DNA from: Rhizophagus sp. LPA8_4_AMF | Lineage: Eukaryota; Glomeromycota; Glomeromycetes; Glomerales; Glomeraceae | NCBI GenBank assembly: GCA_021464525.1 | Contig: JADRCO010000175.1 | Coordinates: forward strand, 1 to 45,557 | DNA length: 45,557 bases | Direction: 5' to 3' | Shown: piece by piece, positions 22,374 to 33,825 of the stretch | How positions within the stretch are numbered: position 1 is the stretch's first letter | Layout: every line of letters starts with the position of its first letter | Made by a program: the position numbers and the translations under genes | The notes under the pieces: generated by a model | Seen by the model: the letters and a program-made list of their open reading frames with translations, nothing else | What the model was told of the DNA's origin: nothing | Database searches by the model: none

Positions 22374-23966
22374 TCATCTAATTTTATTAGTATTTGGCTT
22401 CTTTTTACTAAAATACTTTTCATCATCAATCAAAATTCCTTTCTTCTTATATTTATTTAACAAATTAGTGATTTTCTTATCAATTCCAAAGGTCAAATAG
22501 AATAAAATTGGTCTAGAGATTGATGAACGATATTCAAGAAATGTTTCAATATCTTTAATTGGAAAGCCAATTCCACTTATTGATAAACTATTTAAGTTTG
22601 GTGAAAAATGATTTGTAAAAATTTGTAACAAATTCTCTTTAACTTGTTCAGGTTCTTTTTTAAAATTTTCTTGTGAAGAATTAATCCCAGATTCCTGAAC
22701 GAATAAATTTCCTGTACGTGCAGGAGGTGAATTAAGCTTAATATTGTAAATTACAATCTTTTCTATTTTATCACACGATTCTAATAAATTTTTCACTTGT
22801 TGACCATCTTCAGGTGATGCAGGAACTTCCAAGGTGACAAGTTTCGGACAATGGATTCCAATTGAACTAATAAGTTTTCCGGTATTTTGTCGATCAACAA
22901 TTGAATAACTTGGACCAATTATTATCTCTTTTAATTCTTCATTAGTATGTTCAAAGAAACTAGCAAAGAAGCCTAAATGCACCAAAAACCAATTATAAAA
23001 ACTAACTTTTTTAAGTCTTTTTAATGAAATTGTTGATAATGATAACAAATTATCTTGAGTAGTAAGTACAGATCCATATCTAAATAATTTTAATTCCTCT
23101 AAATTTTCAAATTCTTCAAGTACATGAATCGGAAAATCAAAAGAACAAAGTTCTAATCGAACTAAACTTTTTGATTGTACTCTTATAGCTTCAAAAACTT
23201 TTTGATTTTCTAATTCCATTAAAAAATTATAATTATCATGATATATAATTACATCTTGTAAATTAGATTGAGCTGTAATAAGATTGCCCAATTCTTTTGA
23301 ATCTTTATATTTTTTTATTACGATCCGTTTAATTTCCTTACAATGTGGTATTAACATTTCAAATACTTCAGATATTATTGGAATTGTACTATCACATTCA
23401 ATTTCTTGAAGATGTGAAAAACAACTTCCAATTTCTGGAGTCTTGGTTATAATATCAACTAAATGAAGAAGAGTAGGTTTGTTGCATGATACATAATATG
23501 TGATGAACTTTCGAATCTTAGAACCTTTCAAAATTAATTGTAATAAATTAAGTGTAACTAATTCAATTTTTTGCATAAATTCTTTGACAGATTTAATTTT
23601 TTGATTTGTCACCCAATTCCAAATAGAATCTTCGAAATAAGATATATTAAGAATTCTCATAAAACTCACATAATCATATATTAAAGGTTGAGATAATGTT
23701 GGTAATACAAGTTCTCCTTGCTGTAACAAACTTTTGGATTGTTGAGGTAAAGCTGAAATAAAAACATCTATAAGTTTAATTTGCCCTTTTTGACTTTTTA
23801 CCTTATTATTTATTTCCTCAATAACCCAAGGATTACTCCATAACATTGGGATTACACATGCATTCCAAATTCGGTTAACACGAACACAGGAATTCAAAGA
23901 TCTAAAATCATTTCGTAGACATTCAAAGATATTAAATAAACAGTCTTCTGGAAGAACAGAAGACAT
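22374..23966 (-). CDS. F-box protein with leucine-rich region
   Basis: A single exon encodes 530 aa from the ATG at 23966. An upstream in-frame ATG would add nine hydrophobic residues; I prefer the second because it starts MSSVLPEDCLFNIFECL, the usual beginning of this family. Residues about 5-50 form the F-box, including LNSCVRVNRIWN and MLWSNPW. The rest holds irregular leucine-rich repeats. F-box proteins link substrates to SCF ubiquitin ligases through Skp1, with specificity from the repeats. The family is strongly expanded in arbuscular mycorrhizal fungi. A CAG-GTTAGT donor-like site near 24125 upstream could mark a 5' untranslated intron. Target unknown. Confidence 0.85.
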   Translation of the reverse strand: MSSVLPEDCLFNIFECLRNDFRSLNSCVRVNRIWNACVIPMLWSNPWVIEEINNKVKSQKGQIKLIDVFISALPQQSKSLLQQGELVLPTLSQPLIYDYVSFMRILNISYFEDSIWNWVTNQKIKSVKEFMQKIELVTLNLLQLILKGSKIRKFITYYVSCNKPTLLHLVDIITKTPEIGSCFSHLQEIECDSTIPIISEVFEMLIPHCKEIKRIVIKKYKDSKELGNLITAQSNLQDVIIYHDNYNFLMELENQKVFEAIRVQSKSLVRLELCSFDFPIHVLEEFENLEELKLFRYGSVLTTQDNLLSLSTISLKRLKKVSFYNWFLVHLGFFASFFEHTNEELKEIIIGPSYSIVDRQNTGKLISSIGIHCPKLVTLEVPASPEDGQQVKNLLESCDKIEKIVIYNIKLNSPPARTGNLFVQESGINSSQENFKKEPEQVKENLLQIFTNHFSPNLNSLSISGIGFPIKDIETFLEYRSSISRPILFYLTFGIDKKITNLLNKYKKKGILIDDEKYFSKKKPNTNKIR

Positions 23967-24498
23967 CGTTATAACTAAAATACTAATAATCACACAACAT
24001 TAATATCAACATAACAAAAAATATATATATTAATATTTTAATAAAATATCAGAAAATCAAAATTTTTAGAATTAATGAAGATATTATTTTTTGTTTTATT
24101 TTTCAAAATTTTTTTTTTTTTTACTAACCTGAGAATTGAGAAAAAGGAAAGAAATTGTTTGAGTTATTTTTAGTTTACCTAAATTTATATATTGTTTTTT
24201 GTTACCGATTTTAGAATATTCAAGTGATCATGGTGTAATGATATTGTACTACGCTAATCCTGTTGGATTGGTTATATTAATAGAACAGGTTATATTCATT
24301 CATATTATTAAATAGTGAAGAATGCACAGCTGAAAGATGAAATAACAAAATATTTTCAGCAAACAATTTCTAATTTTAGTTAAGGCAATTACACTTTTTA
24401 AATATTGATTAGTCTTTCTTTCGTTATATTTTAGGTTAATAATACTAGTGAAAATATTTAAGAATAATTTCAACATTTTAGATTCCAGATACTTCAGC

Positions 24499-24818
24499 TA
24501 GAGTTTCCGTTTGAAAGCCAAATTAAGATTCGAATATCTGAGAATATTTGATAAATAAATTCGAATATAATTCAAATCTCAAAGGATATTCGAATTTCAA
24601 ATAGGCATTCGAATCTATAATATTTAAAATATTATAAATATTACGTGATCTTTGGACTGTTTTTTTTTACATAATTATAATGAATTTTATTATAATTTTT
24701 ATTATAAAATTAATGAAAAAGTTGCATTAAGTTTGTATTGTATCTTGTGTTAAAACCGACAAATTTACATGATTTATAAACGAACATTCGAATATCCTAA
24801 TTTCAAATGGAAGCTCGC
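24499..24818. mobile_element. Degenerate inverted-repeat element, possibly hAT-like
   Basis: The left end TAGAGTTTCCGTTTGAAA and the right end (reverse complement GCGAGCTTCCATTTGAAA) match at most positions. Both ends continue into GAATATTCGAA-type words, and ATTCGAAT is repeated inside. No target duplication can be seen, so it is old or the borders are off by some bases. Confidence 0.4.
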
Positions 24819-24944
24819 TTACTAAGAAAGACGGCTTTATTATTACCCTTGGAGCTTCTTAACTTTCTGCAGAAAACGTTACAATTGCGATATGACGAAA
24901 GTTCAGTCGATCCCATTTAACATGAACAAAACTTCTGTTTATGC

Positions 24945-25308
24945 TAGAGTTTATATCCTTCCATCCGGATCCGGATTTCCGCATTTCCGCATTTCCGCAG
25001 ACTAATTCAGGCCAAATTTATAATTCTGACCAGAATTACGCCTTGGTAAGATGATCATTTCCATTTTTTGGCGATAGGCGTTCCACAAAAAAATATTTTT
25101 CCTAAAAATCAAAAATTTTCCTTTTTAAGAGCTTGTGTAACATAATTTTCAAAAAATGGAATTATTTCAGCATAATTCTGGCCGGAATTATAAAATTGGT
25201 CCGAGTTATTCTTAACGGATAATATCCGGATATCCTATCCGTTCAATCCGGATATCCGAATATCTGCGGATATCCGTTTTTTTTAACGGATAACGGATAT
25301 AAACTCTA
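24945..25308. mobile_element. hAT-type MITE, 364 bp, with perfect 8-bp target duplication
   Basis: Perfect 14-bp terminal inverted repeats TAGAGTTTATATCC lie at both ends, and an exact 8-bp direct repeat GTTTATGC flanks them (24937-24944 and 25309-25316). An 8-bp duplication with TAGAG-starting ends is the signature of hAT elements. Subterminal repeats of ATCCGGAT and TTTCCGCA fit hAT transposase-binding arrays. It encodes no transposase. A second foldback (25010-25202) is nested in the middle. Confidence 0.8.
25010..25202. repeat. Nested ~193-bp foldback with GGCCAAATTTATAATTC ends
   Basis: The left arm GGCCAAATTTATAATTCTG and the right arm in reverse complement (GGACCAATTTTATAATTCCG) extend for about 32 bp with few mismatches, ending AGAATTAYGC. 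It is the same family and size as 955-1154. Confidence 0.65.
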
Positions 25309-25610
25309 GTTTATGCACCTTTCGCGATTTGTTGGAGACATTCGTAATACAGTAATACAATAATCTATATACTGTACTACATGCATATAAAAAGTATAAC
25401 AAAGAATTTTTTTTTTCTTGTATTCTCGGATCCTGAAGTAATACCCGTAGATTACTCTGAATAGTTATAAATGTATCAATAATTTTAACAAACACTAATT
25501 GGATAATAATAAGTCATATACCCCTTTTGTTCCTCTATTTTAATCGAATCAAAAAAAAATTATAAATTAGTTCAATTTACATCAGACATCGTTAAAGTAT
25601 CACCTTTTAT

Positions 25611-25740
25611 GGGTATCAGGACATTACGCCGAAAGCCATTTCGCCGAAAATAATCTCTGGCCTGAGTTATTCATAATGCCTTACTTTTCGGTGAAACGTT
25701 CTTTCGGTGAAATGGCTTTCGGCGAAATGTCCTGTAACCC
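25611..25740. mobile_element. 130-bp foldback element, CGCCGAAAGCCATTTCGCC type
   Basis: The arms GGGTATCAGGACATTACGCC... and, reverse-complemented, GGGTTACAGGACATTTCGCC... pair over about 38 bp. CGAAATGNC/TTTCGGCG words are repeated inside. Possible imperfect target duplication: CTTTTAT left, CTTTGAT right. Confidence 0.6.
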
Positions 25741-25999
25741 CTTTGATGTGCATACTGATATGCGTTCGTGAATTTTATAACTGATAACGATAAAACAATG
25801 AATTATGTTATCATATTTTTAAAAAAAGTAAATTTTTATTAACAAACTTTTCTTATTTATTATAATATTATATCTATAAAATTCTAGAGACTAAAAAAAT
25901 CATAACGTTTAAATTTCTAGAGACTTACATTAAACCTTAAATTTTCATTGTTTTTTTTAAAAAAAATGTACGTAATTGGAAGTTTCTTATTAATATATT

Positions 26000-28900
26000 T
26001 TAATTTTTGCTTGTTAACATTTGCTCATTAACTAATTCATAATAATATCCTCTTTGTGCTATTAAATCGAAATGTTGACCTTTTTCAACAATTTTACCCT
26101 TCTTTACAACGCATATTAAATCAGCATTTTGAATTGTTGATAAACGATGAGCTATTGTAATTGTTGTTCGTCCTTTTGCTGCATTGTCTAAGGCATCTTG
26201 TACAACCTTTTCTGATTCAGAATCTAAGGCAGACGTCGCCTCGTCAAGAAGTAAAAGTTTCGGATGACGAATTAATGCACGTGCTATTGCAATACGCTAT
26301 TGTTAAAAAAAAATTGATTTTTTATCAATTAAAAATGCGTTTTAATAATTTCATAATAACACATATAATATCAATAAACTTACTTGTTTTTGACCACCAC
26401 TAAGTTGAGTACCTCGTTCACCAACAGGTGTATCATAACCCTTTGGCAAACTAACAATGAAATTATGTATATTTGCATCTTTTGCTGCTGCTTCAATTTC
26501 TTTTTGCGTACATTCTTCTTTACCATAAGCAATATTTTCACCTAATGTCAAGTCAAATAATACAGGTTCTTGACCAACAATAGCCATATTTGATCTTAAA
26601 TATTCTAAATTCCAATCTTGAACATCAACATTTTCAAGATTAACTTCACCAGAAAGAACGTCATAGTAACGAAGAAATAATGATACAACAGTAGATTTTC
26701 CGGATCCTGATCCACCAACTAAAGCAATCGTTTTGCCGGATTCAATTTCAAGGTCTAAGCCACGAAGAATTCTTAAATTTGGACGAGCAGGATAATTAAA
26801 ATGGGCGTTTTGTATTGCACCAGATCCAGTAACTGGAGTAGGTCTGTCTTTTCCTTCGTTATCGGTTGGATCAATTTCGGATTCACGATCAAGTATTTTA
26901 AAGATTGATATTGCTGAATTCTTAGCTTTTGCAGAATCTGGAGCAAAGGTACTTTTAAAAAATAAGAAAAGAAATAAGAAATTTAATAAATCGATTAATG
27001 ATCATTTGATAAGATTCTAAGCTCTCAACCTTAACCAACCTTATTTGTCCGGCGGCCATAACACAGAAGATAACTGCAAAAAGGACTTTCATCATTTGTG
27101 GCTATAGTGCGATTTTGGAATTTAAAAACATTTAGTATTATGCAAAAATTTTGTAAAAATATACAATAAAAGAAAAAAATTTACTTGTGTATATTCTTGT
27201 TTTGCTACTAATTGACCTCCATACCAAAAAGCGAGAGCGTATACCAAGAATAAAAGACACTGAGAGAGACCAAAACCAAAAGCTGATATTACACTTCCAT
27301 TGACGGCAATACGGTGAGGGAGTTTGATAGATTCATGATATAATTCTTTGAACGTGTTTTCACGAGTCAAAGCTGCGATTGTACGCATATTTGCGACCGA
27401 TTGTTGTACAATTTGACCACTTGCTTGATATGCTTTACGAGTTTTATTACCAAGCCCAGAGAGAGTTTTCATTTGTAGATAACCAGAAAGAAAGAGACAA
27501 GGAGTTACAGCCGCAATTACTAAAGTCAATTTCCAGCCAAATGTGAAAGCGATTGCCTGATGAAATATAAAAAAAAGAACGAATAAAAGTTTATTTATTT
27601 ATTTGCAAAGTAAATAATAGAAATTAAAAAATTTAAAAATCATTTACCAAACCAACAACTACGTTAGTGACTGACTGAAAAATATTGCCCATAAGTGCAC
27701 CAGTTAAACCTTCAACTTTAGTTGCGTCTGATGACAATTGCGATGTCAGAGCTCCAGTATTGTTTTCTTCTTCGTCAAAGAATCCAACTTCTTGTTTTAA
27801 AAGATGAGTAAATACCATAGTACGAATCCTTTTTGTAAGTTTTTCACCACTCAAAATAAAGAAATAATGTTGCAAAAGATTTGCTACAAACGATACTATA
27901 GCAATAGCAAGAAACATTCCTGCCCAAAAGTTTGCGTCATGACGTAATTCAAGAGGTTTATCAACTTTGCTGAAAATGCTCAATAGAGTAGAAAATACCA
28001 AAGAGAACAAAGGCGTGATAGCTCCATTAATAATGGCTCCAATAGAAGCCAATATTAAGTACAGACTTTCAGGTTTTTGTAATTTCAAAACTCTTGCAAT
28101 TGGAGCAGGTTGGTTCGATAACATATCCATTTCTTCAATTTCTTTAAGTGATTTGACAGTTGAAGCCTTGGTTTCCATACGTCTCAAGTAATTTCTGTGT
28201 TTCTTTTCATCAAGAATAATTGCTGTTTCGTCTTCACTCTGAGCATCGTCTTCGTCAAGAGACTCATCTTTTTTAGTTTTAAGTTCTTGAGCTTGGACAA
28301 GGCCAAAGTAAACTCCTTTAGAAGCGATAAGTTCATCATGGCGACCTACTTCGAGAATATTACCATATGACATTACAACGATTTTATCTGCATTTTTGAT
28401 GGTAGAAAGTCGATGAGCTATGACAATTGTTGTACGGCCTGTTGATGCGGTATCAAGAGCATCCTGTACAAGACGTTCTGATTCAGTGTCAAGAGCTGAA
28501 GTTGCTTCGTCAAGTAATAAGATCTTGGGATCCTTAATCAATGCACGTGCAATAGCAATTCTGTTGAAGGAGAATAATTTTAATGATTTTCGTGATGTGG
28601 TACGATTTTTGGGCAAAACAAGTTTAACTCACCTTTGTTTTTGACCACCAGACATAAGAGATCCCTTTTCACCCACATCAGTATCATATTTTTGAGGTAA
28701 TTCATCAATAAAATCGTTCGCATTTGCTTTTCTGCAAGCTTCGATAATTTCTTCCAAAGAAGGTTCAGGCATATCCGCATTAGCACCCCAAGCAATATTT
28801 TGTCGTACACTTGTAGGGAAAAGTACAGGTTCTTGACCAACAAGTCCAATTTGAGATCGTAATGATTTGACATTTATGTTTTTTATATCTTCACCATCTA

Positions 28901-30426
28901 ATAAAATTTGACCTTCAATTGGATCATAAAAACGTTCTAATAAACCGACAATTGTGGATTTTCCACTTCCAGATGTACCAACAAGAGCAACAGTTTCACC
29001 GGGTTCAATTGTAAGACTAAAACTTTTAAGAATTTGTATATCCGGACGAGCTGGATAATTAAATTTAATGTTTTTAAATTCGAGACGTCCTTTTACCGTG
29101 GAATTATCAAGTTTTTTACCATCAGGTGAGCTTGAGTTGATAGGAGGTATACGATCAATCACAGAAAATAAATTACTCGCGGCCCCTCGCGCTTTACTAA
29201 TTGATGAAAAATTTGGAGCAGCATTACCGACGGAGAAAGAACCGATAAGAATGGCGAAGAAAACATTCAAAACATCGCCGCCAGTAGTTTTTCCTTGGAC
29301 GATCAAAATACTTCCGTACCAAAAAGCGAGAGAATAAGTACAATATATGGTGAATATAATAAATCCAATTGATAAACCGTTGATTGTAGCTTTCTTTTTT
29401 CCAACCGCAAAAGCTTTTTCAAGCTTTTCAACGTATCGGTTTATTGCACGTTGTTGTCCTCCAAACGCTGTTACTGTTTTTATTCCAGAAAAGACTTCTT
29501 CAGCTACTGCTCCGGCTTCTGCGTAAACATCTAAGAATTTTGTTAAGAGTATTATTTGTTTATTTATTTATATTAACTATTTTTAAAATGAAAGAATGAA
29601 TAGAAATTTACCTTGTCCTTTTTGGGCTGAACTGGCAAGCAGTTTTGCCATAATACTAGAAGAACCAGCAAGTAAAGGGAAAGCACAACAAAGAACAAGT
29701 GCAAGTAACCATTCTAAAAAAAACCAAATTCAGCATATGTATGGTTATCAAAAAAACAAATTAAAAAAAAGTAACTTCGTATAATTTTACCTTTTGTGAA
29801 AGCGATGACAAAACCGGCAATAAAAGTGGCAATATATTGAATGATTAAACCAACTTTTTCAGAGATACCTTCTTGATATAAGTCTGAATCTGACGTAATA
29901 CGATTGGTAATATCTCCTGTTGAAATATTGTCGAAGTATGCGATATTTTGACGAAGAATTGCTTCATAATACACCTGACGAACTCTCTATTAAAGGTAAA
30001 AAGTTAGGTATAAATATTATATAGCTTATCCCGTATTAGAATGTCGAAAATTACCTTTGCTTGGTTTTCACCAGCGATCATCCAAAAACCCATTTGCATG
30101 GAAGAAAGAATTAATATTACAGCAGCCAAGGCAACGAGTAATATAACTGGGCTTTTAATGCTATTTCTTAATGCATCTGCAGCTACATCAACGTCAGCTC
30201 CCCTTGACACGGCGATAGAAAAATCAAGAAAAGCTTGAATAGCAGCGGACATCAATATAGCCATTAATGGTTGACCAACTCCACTTACTAAAGCACCAAT
30301 TGAACCAAAAAACATCATTATTTTATCCGTAGTTGATGCATATCGAAATAATTGAATAAATGTAACCGATTTATTATCATTTTTAGTTGCTGATTCAGTG
30401 TCCACAGAAGAATTTCCTTCTGCCAT
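26000..30426 (-). CDS. Full-length ABCB (P-glycoprotein/MDR) transporter
   Basis: Nine exons (30055-30426, 29791-29986, 29612-29713, 28633-29530, 27648-28560, 27185-27556, 27040-27101, 26384-26951, 26000-26296) give 1259 aa, the normal size for a TMD-NBD-TMD-NBD protein. NBD1 has Walker [10 protein letters not shown] (408-416), signature MSGGQ (516-520) and Walker [12 protein letters not shown]2 has GGSGSGKST (about 1051-1059), LSGGQ (about 1155) and LLLLDEAT. Both halves carry the A-loop Tyr (NYPARP) and D/H-loops (SALD, IAHRLST), so both ATP sites look competent. The linker (about 590-640) is acidic and polar. It should export hydrophobic compounds or lipids/peptides at the plasma membrane; the substrate is not readable. 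The start is the first ATG, followed by a polar tail before the first TMD. Confidence 0.95.
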
Positions 30427-30673
30427 TATTATATATATGTGTTTATATGATCAATTATAATATGATTTGATCTATGCTTATAATATTCTTATAAAATTTC
30501 TTAATTAATTAAATATTAATATTATTATTATTAAAAGGAATAAATAGGGAGTTTCGAATTAATTAGTTCGCAATCGTAAATATACATATACTGTATGATT
30601 ATGTTTTTTTTACGTTTGTGAACAAATTAACAAAATTCGGTTTTGACCTGGTATATTTATAATTTTTCTCCAG

Positions 30674-30789
30674 GTACCAGCTTAATCGAAACCAATCAAA
30701 ATGCGGATAGACTTTTATCCGCTCTCAATAAACACGCTACACCTTTTACGGAATCACAATCGAGATTGATATGCTTTCACTACGAGTAA
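30674..30789 (+). pseudogene. Coding-like relic of unknown family
   Basis: After an acceptor-like TTTCTCCAG, a 37-codon frame runs to a stop with balanced amino-acid composition (TSLIETNQNADRLLSALNKH begins it), unlike the Lys/Phe/Ile-rich noise around it. I find no start codon or continuation and do not recognise the family. Confidence 0.25.
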
Positions 30790-31837
30790 TCAAGTGGATC
30801 AGTACTCTAAAAATTACTAAAAGTGACATTTAAAAACCAATAATTAAATTTACTTTTATTATTGGGCTTCTTTTCCCAAAAATTGGCAGACTAATTTGGT
30901 AGATTTATTTCCGTGGAACAGCTTCGGGCCGATGATTCCATTCGTATTGTCGATCGAAATGTTGATCGACATATGCCGTCACTAAAATACTGCGCGATTG
31001 GCACTTTACAATGAAAATTCAATAAATTCAATAAATTAAATTCATTGCAATTGAGATCATGCGTATTAACCGTTAGAATGTCATAGCCGGCATAGCGTCA
31101 TATAATGTAAATCACCAAAAAAGTATACATAATGTTACGATCTTCAAGGATCTTATGGATCTTATTCTCCTATCGTGCAAATCTTCATTTGATCAGTATT
31201 TGAGCAAACGTGAAACTATTCAGCATCCGCTATTCAGTTAAGGAAAGAATCCGAAAGGCGCATGTAATGTGTCCAGGAGTTTGAAGTTACGTTGATGGAG
31301 TTTCATGTACTTTGTTTAGCTATACAGCAGAAATATCATTAGCTTACATTCATTCAAGAATGACAGCATATTTGCCATTAGAACATGGAGAACAAAATTA
31401 TAAGTTGTCGATCTTCAATTAAATCATTTGTACAAAGTATAATGGTGGATGGTGTTTATACGTCATGGAGAAGTTAATAACATTACCACGGTATCAGGTA
31501 AATCTACAAAGGTGAATTGGTAAATTTATTTTTTGTTAAATAAAAGAAAATACGAATTTATTATATAAATAATAAAATTTCGCCCAATATAATAAACTAA
31601 CTTTGTTGTTATTAATTCTTTTTCATAAACTGTAAATATAAGATGGATGTATTACAGAAGCATGTGAGATAAAGGAATTGTTAATCTATCGTTTATGCTC
31701 CATTTCGGACAATTTAAGCATAAGAATTAATGGTAACGTAATTCCAACACGTTTAACTTATTAACTGCATTTAAATCGAGATGATCACTTATTACCTTTA
31801 TGTATAAGAATACATATATATTAATCCTGTAAAAATT

Positions 31838-31880
31838 TTATCCGAAATTTATCCGATTTATCCGAATTTTATCCGTGAAT
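31838..31880. repeat. Short tandem TTTATCCGA repeat
   Basis: Four consecutive copies of A/TTTTATCCGA-like words. Short and imperfect. Confidence 0.6.
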
Positions 31881-32351
31881 CAGCAAAAAAAATTCTTTTT
31901 TTTACTTATAGTATGATACATTACTGATAGAAGATACAGTATCTTTAATTCGTGAATGCGTACTTGAATAGAACCGGTAAAATCAATGAAATATGTTAAA
32001 TTCATAAAGAAATGTTGGATTTATCCAATCCACATTTTTTACTATACCTGTTGTAGAACATTATGATTATTATGATTAGTAGTTGCTTAAAATTTGGATT
32101 TCGGCAATTAATATATGCCGAAAATTGAAATATTAGATTAATGGGACACATTTAACAACGACAATTGTTTCGCCGGCGGAGTTATCCGACAGGTCCATTT
32201 ACAGTAATTTTTAATTAAATATAAATTTAAAATAATTATTGGATTATATTATTCATAAATTTTTTTTTTAATATCTTAATTCAGTAATTATTAATATGCA
32301 CATCTGTAAATTAAATTTCACGGTGTGTTTCATTTAGACAATTAAGACTAT

Positions 32352-32561
32352 CTCCCTCCTGTAAAAAATGTTGATCCGTGTTTTATATTTCTATGGTTTT
32401 TCCGGAAATGTATGGAATTTATAGCCCTAAATCATGGAAATTTTCATCTCTCTAACACGGATATCCGGGAAATGGCGGGAATGTATCATTTTTACGGAAT
32501 TTTTACGAAAACAACGGAGAAATAATGGAAATATTCGGATAAAAATTTTTTATAGGGCCCG
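32352..32561. mobile_element. ~210-bp inverted-repeat element
   Basis: The left CTCCCTCCTGTAAAAAATGT and the right end in reverse complement (CGGGCCCTATAAAAAATTTT) share a core, both then giving TATCCG/GATCCG. Internal tracts are rich in ACGGAA/ATCCGG words. No clear target duplication. Confidence 0.45.
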
Positions 32562-32573
32562 TATTCTCACGTA

Positions 32574-32828
32574 CCGCACTGCTTATAGTATCCCGGATAT
32601 TATACAAAATACCTGATTTAAAAATTATATAATACCCGCGGGTACTTTGTGAGATACCGGGTATTATATGAGGGGGGTACATAATAATTTTGACCAGAAT
32701 TAAGCTAAAGTTACCAGAATTAGGGGGGGAGGGGATACTAATTGAGAGTAAAAATTTTATATCTAGTAAAATACCCGGGTCTTATAACGTGGGGGTACTA
32801 ACTTTTGGGGATACTATAAGCAGTGCGG
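32574..32828. mobile_element. 255-bp MITE with CCGCACTGCTTATAG ends and TA duplication
   Basis: Ends beginning CCGCACTGCTTATAGTATCC are perfect inverted repeats (about 21 bp), flanked by TA at 32572-32573 and 32829-32830, which suggests Tc1/mariner-type insertion. The interior has palindromes ACCCGCGGGT and ACCCGGGT. Its centre (about 32684-32722) holds a TTTTGACCAGAATTA ... CCAGAATTA pair related to the foldbacks at 955 and 25010. Confidence 0.7.
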
Positions 32829-33689
32829 TACGGTAAGTTGATGATAACGATTCGACGCAACCACCAATTTTTCAGATGGTGTAGAACATTCCTCCTACGA
32901 GGATTTCACGTTGAATAGGAGAAAGAATTGGCTGTAGGTGATAAGCGAAGCCCATTTTAACACCACCATAAGTTAGTGAATCTCTTATAGACCCTGGTTC
33001 TTTGATAGTGGTTTGATATTGGGTGGATATATAAATATGGAAAGTTTATAATGCCGGCTAAAAACACGTGTGATGAAAATTTTGATATCTGATTATCTGA
33101 TTCCTGTGCGACATATAAACCTAATAAGTTGGATCAAAAACCAAAATTAAAATTACCTTTATTAGTTCTCAACTGTACCAAAAATTGTAGAGTTCAGTAA
33201 ACGTACTGCAATTTAACGTTAACAGTTAACGAAGATTCACGAGGCTTTCATATCGGAAAATCGTGGATATAGTTTAACTTGTAGGTTTTTAGTTAAATGT
33301 TCTAGGGCTCGCTCAGCCTTTCTCAAAGAGCATTTCAACTTGCAATCATATGTACATGCCTTGCTTTATTTTGAGATGCAAACGTTTTCCATCTGTTTCA
33401 TGAAGAGGCAGTATTTGCTTCAAGTCTATGGTATGTCATTTCAAAATAATTGATTGTGATATGAATATTAGAGTTTTTGAAATCTTTTATTGCAAGCTAG
33501 AAGATGCGTTGAGTATAAATGTGGAAGCTTTTCTTTCCCTTGCCATTGGAAACATTGAAATCAACTTAGGTTTGATTTGAAGGTATTTAATGACAATCTT
33601 CCCAATGAAATTGCATCTTTATTTTTTGGTTTAGTATCATAGGCGTGGGTGTAATGGCAATAAAACTTTCAGCCATAGAGCTTAAACTT

Positions 33690-33825
33690 ATAGCGAGTAT
33701 TTTGCTATGCAGGATGATTAATCCGATCAAACCTTATGACTTTAAAATCATTTATCAGCCAGGAAAAAGGTAGATAATCTATCACGATATACTTCTTAAT
33801 TCAACAAGGATCATACTTAATCATA
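33690..33825 (+). pseudogene. Ty3/gypsy-type polyprotein relic (RNase H end)
   Basis: One frame contains PYDFKIIYQPGK, the segment at the end of reverse transcriptase/RNase H in Ty3/gypsy elements. The expected downstream DxLSR follows only after a one-base frame change. The surrounding sequence has stops in every frame and no LTRs could be paired, so this is an old, dead fragment. Confidence 0.5.

Larger units (their letters stand above)
23967..25999. other. Intergenic region dense in small DNA transposons
   Basis: No gene. It holds at least three inverted-repeat elements (24499-24818, 24945-25308 with a nested element, 25611-25740), described separately. Bases 25741-25999 are AT-rich 3' flank of the ABC transporter gene. 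Confidence 0.6.

Noticed and set aside
23967..23993. Upstream ATG extending the F-box protein by nine residues
   Set aside because: It adds a short hydrophobic stretch; family members start close to the F-box.
26161..29784. Plus-strand open frames opposite the ABC transporter
   Set aside because: Antisense shadows of conserved ABC exons.
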